Below, piece after piece: positions 1-5,808 of a stretch of 35,340 nt of DNA. The notes under the pieces were generated by a model, which ran no database searches, had not been told where the DNA came from, and saw nothing but the letters and a program-made list of their open reading frames with translations. This DNA is from Bacillota bacterium. Its GTDB lineage: Bacteria; Bacillota; Clostridia; Christensenellales; Aristaeellaceae. Position 1 is the stretch's first letter, and the number at the start of each line of letters is the position of its first letter. The translations under genes and the position numbers were made by a program. The stretch spans positions 1 through 35,340 of the forward strand of contig JAEYAR010000086.1 of the NCBI GenBank assembly GCA_023404715.1. The letters are read 5' to 3'.

Positions 1-566
1 TTTTTTCCGTGTTCTTCCCGATCTCGATTGACCTCCTCCATGAGTTGCTCTCCATAATGCCGAGCTGTTTGCGGGATGACCTTCTTGATATGCTTTTTTA
101 GGTTGGCGTTCGCTTTGATATATGTTCCGTCCATAAAGACATCCTCAAGGTCAAGATACCCGGCTTCATTGGCTTCATCCAGGATCCACGCAAATACCTG
201 CTCTATCACCTCGGTAGAAAAGCGCGTTGCAAAGGCATAGCTAATTGTCGCGAAATGGGGAATAGGCTGCGCCATGGTATAGCCGATGAACCACCGATAC
301 GCAACATTGACCTCTGCTTCCTTGACGGTTTGTCGCAAGGAACGTATCCCATACAGATGCTCAATCAGCACCAGCTTGAACAGCACAACGGGATCGATGC
401 TGGGTCGTCCGTTGTCTTTACAATACAACGGCTCAACCATTTCGTATATCCTATCAAAATTGACTGCTGCATCAATTTTCCTCAGCAAATGATTCTTCGG
501 CACCACCATGTCCGTACACAACATTTCAACGCTTTGCCGCTGCTTCTGTTCCTTTTTCAGCATCAT
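1..566 (-). mobile_element. IS1182-type transposase, 5' part (runs off the left edge)
   Basis: The minus strand reads open from an ATG at 566 (a second ATG at 563) to the window edge, about 188 codons. The translation begins MMLKKEQKQRQSVEML and contains NGRPSIDPVVLFKLVLIEHL, YGIRSLRQTVKEAEVNVAYR and DVFMDGTYIKANANLKKH. This is the typical N-terminal DUF772 region and first catalytic-aspartate segment (FMDGTYIKANAN) of IS1182/IS5-like DDE transposases. No frameshift is seen in this part. The C-terminal half with the remaining DDE residues, and one inverted repeat, lie outside the window, so whether the element is intact cannot be judged. The family call is from recognition of these motifs. 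Confidence 0.85.
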
Positions 567-588
567 TATCACCCACTACTATTATACC

Positions 589-619
589 AAAAAAGCCCTC
601 CGGTATGGAAGACTTTTTT
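589..619. other. Imperfect stem-loop upstream of the transposase
   Basis: The arms AAAAAAGCCCTCC and GGAAGACTTTTTT are complementary apart from two positions and surround a short loop. The A/T runs on both sides let it act as a terminator in either direction. It sits about 25 bp upstream of the transposase start. Insertion sequences often carry such a hairpin to block transcription entering from outside, so it probably belongs to the IS end. A second perfect palindrome, GCGGCTAC-G-GTAGCCGC (631-647), lies just outside it. Confidence 0.45.
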
Positions 620-621
620 GA

Positions 622-693
622 CACGCTGAGGCGGCTACGGTAGCCGCAGTGTACCTTGATAACCGAATATTGATTTTTATGAAAGTATACTGA
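622..693 (+). pseudogene. Possible 3' stub of a serine recombinase
   Basis: The frame directly upstream of the small ORF at 694 is open for 23 codons after a TGA at 619 and ends in TGA immediately before the next ATG. Its residues include VAAVYLDNRILIFMKVY. This resembles the beta-strand ending (V-Y-x-D-[DN]-[RK]-hydrophobic) of clostridial large serine recombinases. If so, the rest of the gene was removed by the IS insertion at its left. This is inference from a very short peptide and may be chance. Confidence 0.22.
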
Positions 694-873
694 ATGACAA
701 AAAAGAAGCAAGGGAGCAGCAAAAATCCATATGACATTGATTTACCGCAGTCCATTATAGAATCCTTTGCCAAGTTCCTTGTACCAGAGATACGCAAGTT
801 TTACGAGAGTGAACAGGGGCAAAAGGATTTTGCCGAGTGGCAAGAGCGGCAAAGTGGGAATAAAAGTGAATAA
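694..873 (+). CDS. Small mobile-element-type hypothetical protein (59 aa)
   Basis: The ORF encodes 59 residues: a lysine-rich start (MTKKKQGSSKNPYDIDLPQS), then a predicted amphipathic helix (SIIESFAKFLVPEIRKFY), then an acidic/Gln-rich tail ending SGNKSE. An in-frame TGA directly precedes the ATG, so the start is fixed. No clear Shine-Dalgarno is visible, which suggests translation coupled to a lost upstream frame. I recall similar proteins of about 60 aa with a K-rich start, an NPY-DIDLP segment and FL-P-IR-FFES-E-Q-FAEW from clostridial conjugative and transposon regions, usually beside a recombinase. The function is unknown. A bidirectional terminator follows it. Confidence 0.6.
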   Translation: MTKKKQGSSKNPYDIDLPQSIIESFAKFLVPEIRKFYESEQGQKDFAEWQERQSGNKSE

Positions 874-875
874 CA

Positions 876-912
876 AAAGAGCAGACAAGATTTAGGCTCT
901 TGTCTGCTCTTT
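876..912. terminator. Bidirectional intrinsic terminator
   Basis: AAAGAGCAGACAAGA (876-890) is perfectly complementary to TCTTGTCTGCTCTTT (898-912) with a 7-nt loop. It lies between the small plus-strand ORF and the 3' end of the minus-strand HEPN gene, with T-runs on both strands. A second perfect 9-bp stem, TGATGGGTT/AACCCATCA (917-938), stands between it and the HEPN stop codon. Confidence 0.8.
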
Positions 913-949
913 CGCCTGATGGGTTCTTAAACCCATCAACAATTCGCTC

Positions 950-2227
950 TTATATCTCCTCTGCTGATTTTATTATTATCTCCTCTGCAATTAACTTCAT
1001 AAGAGGTATTTCTCTAGAAAGTTCCTTATCATCCGTAAACGGACGATAAATCCCCCGTTCCTTTATTCTTGCACTATTTGATTTGCTATGAACCAGTGAA
1101 TTTCTTGTCTTATAAATTCGTGCAGCAATTTTCTTGGACAGTTTTTCGTTTGCAAAATCGTTCAAATCTATTGAATCACCATTTGAAAAAGAAACCTCAT
1201 GCGTTTTATAGTAAGTAATTAGACTAGGCTCATACTCATTTAAATTGATACGAAGTTGTTCCATTGTCACAAAAGTTTTTATAGTAAGTTCCAACGCTTC
1301 AAGTTCAGTACCCTGAAATTCTTCTTTTGCTATTTTAGTTTTTCGTCGCACTATATCAATAATCTTATTAATTTCTTTCGGCTTTTTAGCAGAAAAACCG
1401 GGATGCAACAAAACTTCTTTAACGCTCGCAATTAACGCCCCATTGTATACATCATCAAAAAAATATTCCATAATATGATAGTATGAAATAAACTTTATAA
1501 ATGGGTCATTTGATGATTGAGCAAGATTATACTGTTCGGTCAGTTCATTAGTGTAAAACAACTGGGGAGTTTCCATTTCCTCTGCTCGTAAAAAACGCCG
1601 AGGAGATGCTCGCCCACGTTCAAACGAAATTTCGGAAATATCGTGAACATGTTTAAAGACTATGCTAGTGTTATATGAAAGATTGAATAGAAAAGAGTTT
1701 ACATATTTCTGAAATCTTTCAAAAGGCATAGGTATAGTCGAAGATAATTTAAGAGAAAGCGATACACGCATAGCACGTAGGATTAGGTCAAATAAATTAA
1801 CATTACTGACCTCATTTCCACTATAACGCTGCAAAAAAAATCTCGACGGCAACATCCGTCTAAAATTTTTTATTTCCTCTTCTGGAACAGACGATAATAT
1901 TGTTAAAATAAGTTCAGGTGATGGCGGTGCAATTTTATAAGCAATAGTATCGTCAGCTAAATTTAGGTTTTCATCTTGAAACCTTGCCCCAGCTCTGGGC
2001 TCTAAAGGGTCAATTAAAATTTCCAACTCATTAGCTTTGTAAATATATGTAGGAGTTTGACAGTAAGAAGGAAGGTTTGATATGGTGTCATTAAATTCTT
2101 GTAGTGAATACGTATATGTAGCTTCTTCAATAGAATATCTTATCTTGTCGGCTTCAAATACAAAATTTAAATTAGAAGAACGAGGAAGCAATATTTCAAT
2201 TGCTTTTTGAAAGGATACCCAATCCAT
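950..2227 (-). CDS. HEPN-motif protein, probable defence-type RNase (425 aa)
   Basis: This is a 425-aa protein with no membrane segment or signal peptide. Near its C-terminus lies TRNSLVHSK, which gives Arg375-x4-His380. That matches the R-x4-6-H catalytic signature of HEPN ribonucleases. Upstream, the helix KFISYYHIMEYFF resembles the helix preceding the motif in ApeA/HEPN-type proteins. The N-terminal ~230 residues show no motif I recognise and may sense a trigger. Composition is clearly AT-richer than the core genes on its right, so recent acquisition is likely. It stands alone, without a partner antitoxin or nuclease gene. AGGGGG lies 8 nt before the ATG. Assignment to defence is inference from the motif and the mobile setting. 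Confidence 0.7.
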   Translation of the reverse strand: MDWVSFQKAIEILLPRSSNLNFVFEADKIRYSIEEATYTYSLQEFNDTISNLPSYCQTPTYIYKANELEILIDPLEPRAGARFQDENLNLADDTIAYKIAPPSPELILTILSSVPEEEIKNFRRMLPSRFFLQRYSGNEVSNVNLFDLILRAMRVSLSLKLSSTIPMPFERFQKYVNSFLFNLSYNTSIVFKHVHDISEISFERGRASPRRFLRAEEMETPQLFYTNELTEQYNLAQSSNDPFIKFISYYHIMEYFFDDVYNGALIASVKEVLLHPGFSAKKPKEINKIIDIVRRKTKIAKEEFQGTELEALELTIKTFVTMEQLRINLNEYEPSLITYYKTHEVSFSNGDSIDLNDFANEKLSKKIAARIYKTRNSLVHSKSNSARIKERGIYRPFTDDKELSREIPLMKLIAEEIIIKSAEEI

Positions 2228-2256
2228 GCCGTTTGCCCCCTAATGTTTTTAAGTCT

Positions 2257-2284
2257 ATTATACTATACCGATAACTATTTGCAA
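2257..2284 (-). promoter_or_regulatory. Promoter of the HEPN gene
   Basis: On the minus strand TTGCAA is followed by 16 nt and then a consensus TATAAT. The start codon is about 30 nt downstream, giving a short leader with its ribosome binding site. The gene therefore appears to be expressed on its own. Confidence 0.6.
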
Positions 2285-2289
2285 CAGAA

Positions 2290-2325
2290 AAGAGCGGCCA
2301 AGGCGTCAAATCCTTGACCGCTCTT
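2290..2325 (-). terminator. Intrinsic terminator of ssrA
   Basis: AAGAGCGG-C-CAAGG (2290-2303) pairs with CCTTG-A-CCGCTCTT (2312-2325), 14 bp with one mismatch. On the minus strand it ends in CTCTTTT. It lies downstream of the tmRNA and upstream of the HEPN promoter, so it separates core from accessory transcription. Confidence 0.65.
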
Positions 2326-2392
2326 GGCATTACAACCACACCGTTACGGCAAAGCCGCCTTTGAAAAAGTAGGTGTTCGTGTAATGTCCATA

Positions 2393-2736
2393 TGGTGGAG
2401 GTGAGGAGAATCGAACTCCTGTCCGAAAACCCTTCAAAGAGGTTTTCTCCGAGCGCAGCCTACGGTTTGGGATTCCCCCCGCCGCACGCCCATAGGCGGG
2501 CTTGCGGCCTCGGTAGCTTCATCATGTGAATCACGCTGCAAAGCTTAGGCGGATTCATTGCCCGTCAATTGACGCCGGATTCCGAAGGGACGGGGCCCTC
2601 GGGCCGACGCGCGGCATTAAGCCGCGAAAGCGTAATCGCTATTGTCAGTTAATGTTTAATTCCCCGTTTTAACGTGGCCAGGGTCCACGGCTCGCTTACC
2701 TCATCTCCAGATCCCCGTCGAAACCAGTACACCCCC
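2393..2736 (-). ncRNA. ssrA: Transfer-messenger RNA (tmRNA), ribosome rescue
   Basis: The 5' end GGGGGTGTACTGGTTTCGAC and the 3' end GAGTTCGATTCTCCTCACC followed by TCCACCA are diagnostic. GGGGGUG pairs with CACCUCC in the acceptor stem, the discriminator is A, and CCA is encoded. The RNA is about 344 nt and one-piece. The resume codon is taken as GAC after TTAACT, as in B. subtilis. The reading frame is then GAC AAT AGC GAT TAC GCT TTC GCG GCT TAA, giving the tag (A)DNSDYAFAA, with the expected A-A end recognised by proteases. smpB, the partner protein gene, lies 51 bp upstream on the same strand. Confidence 0.97.
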
Positions 2737-2787
2737 ATGTCATAGCGTATGCCAGGCGCTACGCGCCCGCTATCGCCCTTGCGGATT

Positions 2788-3261
2788 CTATTCGTCCCGC
2801 CCGCCGGATTTCATCGCGCGATCCATATCGCGCTTCGCGTCGCGCGCGGCCATGTCGTCGCGCTTGTCGTGCAGCTTTTTACCGCGGCAAAGCCCGAGCT
2901 CCAGCTTCATGCGCCCGTCCTTCAGGTAGACCGATAGCGGCACCAGCGTGTATCCCTGGCGCTGCACGATGCCCGCCAGGCGGCGGATCTCCGCCTTGTG
3001 CATCAGCAGCTTCTTCGGGCGCAGCGGATCGGTATTAAAGATGTTTCCCTGCTCATACGGGCTGATATGCATGCCGCTGACGATCATCTCGCCGTCGTGA
3101 ACGGTGGCAAAGCTCTCCTTGAGGTTCACCCTGCCCTGGCGCATGGACTTGACCTCCGTGCCATGCAGCGCGATGCCGCATTCAAAGGCCTCCTCCACGA
3201 AATAATCGTGGCGCGCCTTGCGGTTTTGCGCGACGGGCTTGATGCCCTTCTGCCGTGCCAT
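2788..3261 (-). CDS. smpB: SsrA-binding protein SmpB (157 aa)
   Basis: SmpB binds tmRNA and carries it to stalled ribosomes in trans-translation. The 157-aa length is normal. Family landmarks are present in order: QNRKARHDYFVEE near residue 20, GIALHGTEVKSMRQGRVNLKES (the OB-fold RNA-binding core, residues ~30-50), HISPYEQGN, and RGKKLHDKR followed by a basic C-terminal tail that enters the mRNA path. The ATG has GGGAGGTG 5 nt upstream. The adjacent tmRNA gene on the same strand supports the call. Confidence 0.98.
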   Translation of the reverse strand: MARQKGIKPVAQNRKARHDYFVEEAFECGIALHGTEVKSMRQGRVNLKESFATVHDGEMIVSGMHISPYEQGNIFNTDPLRPKKLLMHKAEIRRLAGIVQRQGYTLVPLSVYLKDGRMKLELGLCRGKKLHDKRDDMAARDAKRDMDRAMKSGGRDE

Positions 3262-3313
3262 CCGGGCACCTCCCTTTTCACGCCTTATCGAACGTCCTCA
3301 GAATCCATGTAGT

Positions 3314-3322
3314 ATTATAGCA
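3314..3322 (-). promoter_or_regulatory. Extended -10 promoter of smpB
   Basis: On the minus strand TGCTATAAT gives a consensus -10 with the extended TG motif. There is no good -35 at 17 bp, which is usual for extended -10 promoters. It lies about 55 bp before the smpB start. Confidence 0.55.
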
Positions 3323-3399
3323 TATCCGGCGGCAAAATTGCACCCTTTTTTATTTCCACAGCAGAATTGTAGCGCATCGCGCTTTATGCAAGGTTTCAT

Positions 3400-3439
3400 T
3401 AAAAATGATATGAAGGGGGCGCACCCGGCGCTCCCTTCA
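3400..3439 (-). terminator. Intrinsic terminator of the YwmB-like/murA operon
   Basis: TGAAGGGGGCGC (3411-3422) pairs with GCGCTCCCTTCA (3428-3439) with one mismatch and a short loop. On the minus strand the stem is followed by ATCATTTTTA. It lies 37 bp after the murA stop codon. Confidence 0.75.
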
Positions 3440-3475
3440 TTTACATGTTTCACCGTTTCAAAATTCCGAATAACT

Positions 3476-4729
3476 TCAAGCCTTTTCGCACACTCTGTGT
3501 ATGTCGGCACCGACCGCACGCAGCTTCTCCTCGATGCACTCATAGCCGCGGTCGATGTGCCCGCCGTCGTCGTCCACCTGCGTTTCGCCCTTTGCGCAAA
3601 GGCCTGCCAGCAGCAGCGCAGCGCCTGCGCGCAAATCCGTGCTGCGTACCTGGGCGCCCGTCAGGTTCTTGACCCCCTCGACGATAGCCACACGGTCCTC
3701 TACGCGGATGCGCGCGCCCATGCGGGTGAGCTCCGCCGCATGCATGTAGCGGTTTTCAAACACCGTCTCCAGAAAGACCGACGTGCCTGGCGTCTGACAG
3801 CAAAGAACCATCATCGGCGCCTGCAAATCCGTCGGGAACCCCGGATAGGCCATCGTGCGGATCTCCATCGGGTGCTCCGCCCTGCCTTTGACGCGCAGGC
3901 CTTCCGGCGTGTCGGTCGCCTGAACGCCCGCCTCTGTGAGCTTGAAGAGCAGAGACCTCAGGTGGTCGCTGCGCGCGCCGACCAGCAATAGGTCGCCGCC
4001 TGTCAGCGCCGCCGCACAGGCCATAGTGCCCGCCTCGACGCGGTCGGTGATCGGCGTATACTCCGCGCCTTTGAGCGTTCGCACGCCCTCAATGGTCAGC
4101 GTCGACGTTCCTGCGCCCGCCACGCGCCCGCCCATCGCGCAAAGGCACATGGCGAGATCGACGATTTCCGGCTCCTTGGCGGCATTCTCGATGCGCGTCG
4201 TCCCCTCCGCCAGGCATGCGGCCATCATTAGATTCTCCGTCGCGCCTACGCTGGGCATATCCAGGTAGATCGTCGTCCCGCGCAGCTTGCCGGTGAGCAC
4301 CACGCCGCCGTGGTCCATAGAGATTTCCGCGCCCAAGGCGGCCATTCCCTTCAGGTGCTGGTCGATGGGCCTCTGCCCGATCGCGCATCCTCCGGGGAGC
4401 GTCACCCGCGCATAGCCTTCCCGCGCCAGCAGCGGCCCCATGACCAGCACGGATGCGCGCATGCGTCGCATGCATTCGTATACGTCCGGGCTGTGTATCT
4501 CCCCCGCGCGAAGGCAGAGCGTATCGTTGTACGCCTGCGTTTCGCAGCCGCAATCCCGAAGCACCTCCAGCAGCGTCTCTACGTCGCTCAGCCGCGGCGG
4601 GCTCTTGATGCGCACCTCGCCCTGCGTGAGTAGCGCCGCCGCCATGATGGGGAGCACAGCGTTTTTTGAGGTCCCGATGCGCACCTCGCCGTGCAGCGGC
4701 GGGCTCTCGCGCACCGTAAAACATGCCAA
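3476..4729 (-). CDS. murA: UDP-N-acetylglucosamine 1-carboxyvinyltransferase MurA
   Basis: MurA transfers enolpyruvate from PEP to UDP-GlcNAc, the first committed step of peptidoglycan synthesis, in the cytoplasm. I place the start at a TTG (4729) 8 nt after GGAGG. This gives 417 aa, the normal length, and puts the PEP-reactive cysteine in LPGGCAIGQRPID at position 115, as in E. coli MurA. A longer ATG-started frame would overlap the upstream gene by 71 bp, which argues against it. Other landmarks are GTSKNAVLPIMAAALL near the N-terminus (Lys-Asn pair) and PGFPTDLQAPMM near residue 300. It follows a YwmB-like gene by 22 bp, so the two are likely cotranscribed. Confidence 0.96.
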   Translation of the reverse strand: MACFTVRESPPLHGEVRIGTSKNAVLPIMAAALLTQGEVRIKSPPRLSDVETLLEVLRDCGCETQAYNDTLCLRAGEIHSPDVYECMRRMRASVLVMGPLLAREGYARVTLPGGCAIGQRPIDQHLKGMAALGAEISMDHGGVVLTGKLRGTTIYLDMPSVGATENLMMAACLAEGTTRIENAAKEPEIVDLAMCLCAMGGRVAGAGTSTLTIEGVRTLKGAEYTPITDRVEAGTMACAAALTGGDLLLVGARSDHLRSLLFKLTEAGVQATDTPEGLRVKGRAEHPMEIRTMAYPGFPTDLQAPMMVLCCQTPGTSVFLETVFENRYMHAAELTRMGARIRVEDRVAIVEGVKNLTGAQVRSTDLRAGAALLLAGLCAKGETQVDDDGGHIDRGYECIEEKLRAVGADIHRVCEKA

Positions 4730-4751
4730 ACAAACCCCCTCCGTTCCTTCC

Positions 4752-5315
4752 CTAATACTCAATGGGGATGTGTGGACGACCGATGTAGACCTTGGCGCCA
4801 TGCTCATCCCTTCGCAGTGCAACCTGTGTGCGTTTCCCCGTCAGGGAGACGAGGGCATCCTGAATGAGCGCTTCTTCCGGCTCGTCGCCCAGCGCTGTCA
4901 TGATATCCCGCGCCGCCTGTTCCAGATCCTCGCGCTGCGTACGCCCCGTCAAGCACACCAGTGCCGTTTGATTGCCCAAAGCGTTGCGCATGCGGTAGAT
5001 GACCGTCTGCAACGTCGTAAGCTTCGGCGCGCACGCGCTGGTCAGCGCGACGCGCGTCGCCTGTGCGTTCTCCAACACCGTCACAGATCCGTCGGGCAAG
5101 GATGCCTCCGCCCGCCGGGCCGCCGTCAGCGTCGGCACCGCCAATCGCGCATCCACGCTCTTTTCCATCCGAACGTAAAACGCGTACGGCTCTACGTTCT
5201 GCGCCTTCGCCGCCGCCATCAGGCTGCGGGTATCGGTCACGCGATAATCGAGATACAGCCCGAGAAACGCCGCCGCGACCGTTATGCAAATGGCGATGAT
5301 TGCCTTGCGCCGCAT
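4752..5315 (-). CDS. YwmB-like envelope protein (187 aa)
   Basis: The protein has one N-terminal membrane segment (AIIAICITVAAAFLGLYL) and an extracytoplasmic domain of about 160 residues without cysteine clusters. In B. subtilis ywmB, encoding a TATA-box-binding-like fold protein of unknown function, directly precedes murAA. The same order, size and topology here, plus segments such as CLTGRTQREDLEQAARDIM, support a YwmB-family call. I did not align it. I use the ATG at 5315, 7 nt after GGGAGG. The ATG two codons earlier would leave almost no spacing. Confidence 0.65.
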   Translation of the reverse strand: MRRKAIIAICITVAAAFLGLYLDYRVTDTRSLMAAAKAQNVEPYAFYVRMEKSVDARLAVPTLTAARRAEASLPDGSVTVLENAQATRVALTSACAPKLTTLQTVIYRMRNALGNQTALVCLTGRTQREDLEQAARDIMTALGDEPEEALIQDALVSLTGKRTQVALRRDEHGAKVYIGRPHIPIEY

Positions 5316-5635
5316 CGTCATGCCTCCCTTCGTCCACGGCATCATTGTGCCCGGCGAAGACAGGTTTATTCGGCGGAGCGCAAGCGCAAAACCCGCGATT
5401 TTCCTCGCTTTCTCTGCTTTCGTTGGCAGGGAATTGCGAAAAAAGCGAGGCGCGCGAAGGAACCGATTGGGCTATTTTTTCATCGCGCGTCTGTCCGGCT
5501 TCCACGGCGTTTTTTGACAAGCCTTAACATTCTATGCGCCCATGCGTTCAAAAATGCACGTGCCTGCGACTCTCCCGGATTTTCCTGCATTTCCTTCATT
5601 TTTTCTGGAAAGTAGACCATTTGATGCATAAAAAT
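5316..5635. other. Intergenic stretch between the YwmB-like gene and the glnN promoter
   Basis: This 320-base stretch must hold the promoter for the minus-strand YwmB-like/murA operon, but I see no hexamer pair good enough to name. Short frames here lack ribosome binding sites and coding character. The right part becomes AT-rich (from about 5580), as an UP-element-like lead into the glnN promoter. Confidence 0.4.
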
Positions 5636-5665
5636 TTGAGAAATATGAAAAATGTTCTTTATATA
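5636..5665 (+). promoter_or_regulatory. Promoter of glnN
   Basis: TTGAGA (5636-5641), an 18-nt spacer and TATATA (5660-5665, continuing into TAATG) lie in an AT-rich stretch. Transcription would begin near 5672, leaving a leader of about 135 nt before the glnN ATG. Confidence 0.55.
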
Positions 5666-5708
5666 ATGCATTTCTAGGATTGCTTTTGGGATCGGATAGG
5701 TGTATTGT

Positions 5709-5776
5709 ATAGAGGGCCGAAGAGAGACGGCCCGACGGACAAAGGCGTTCACCCTCTATTGGGTACGCCTTTTTTG
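5709..5776 (+). promoter_or_regulatory. Transcription attenuator in the glnN leader
   Basis: An intrinsic terminator stands inside the leader. AAAGGCGT (5741-5748) pairs with ACGCCTTT (5765-5772), extended through a 2-nt bulge by ACCC/GGGT around a TCTATT hexaloop, and is followed by T-rich sequence. Upstream is a perfect hairpin GGGCCG/CGGCCC (5714-5733). ATAGAGGG (5709-5716) is exactly complementary to CCCTCTAT (5752-5759) in the apical part of the terminator. This could be an antiterminator or a pseudoknot. The layout implies conditional termination. The signal (ligand, protein or other) cannot be read from the sequence. Confidence 0.6.
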
Positions 5777-5808
5777 TTTGAAAACGATGTTTAGGGGGAA
5801 AATGCACG

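Noticed and set aside
4730..4822. N-terminal 31 residues of the longest murA frame
   Set aside because: It would overlap the YwmB-like gene by 71 bp. The TTG at 4729 has a good ribosome binding site and gives the normal length with the cysteine at 115.
4440..5615. 391-aa plus-strand frame across murA and the YwmB-like gene
   Set aside because: It runs antisense to two supported genes, has low-complexity Arg/Ser composition and no ribosome binding site.
5741..5776. Cyanobacterial-type glutamine riboswitch in the glnN leader
   Set aside because: A CGTTCACCC-like stretch is present, but the conserved GGAAGUA-type segment and the closing P1 strand are absent. T-box sequence and ANTAR hexaloops are also missing.
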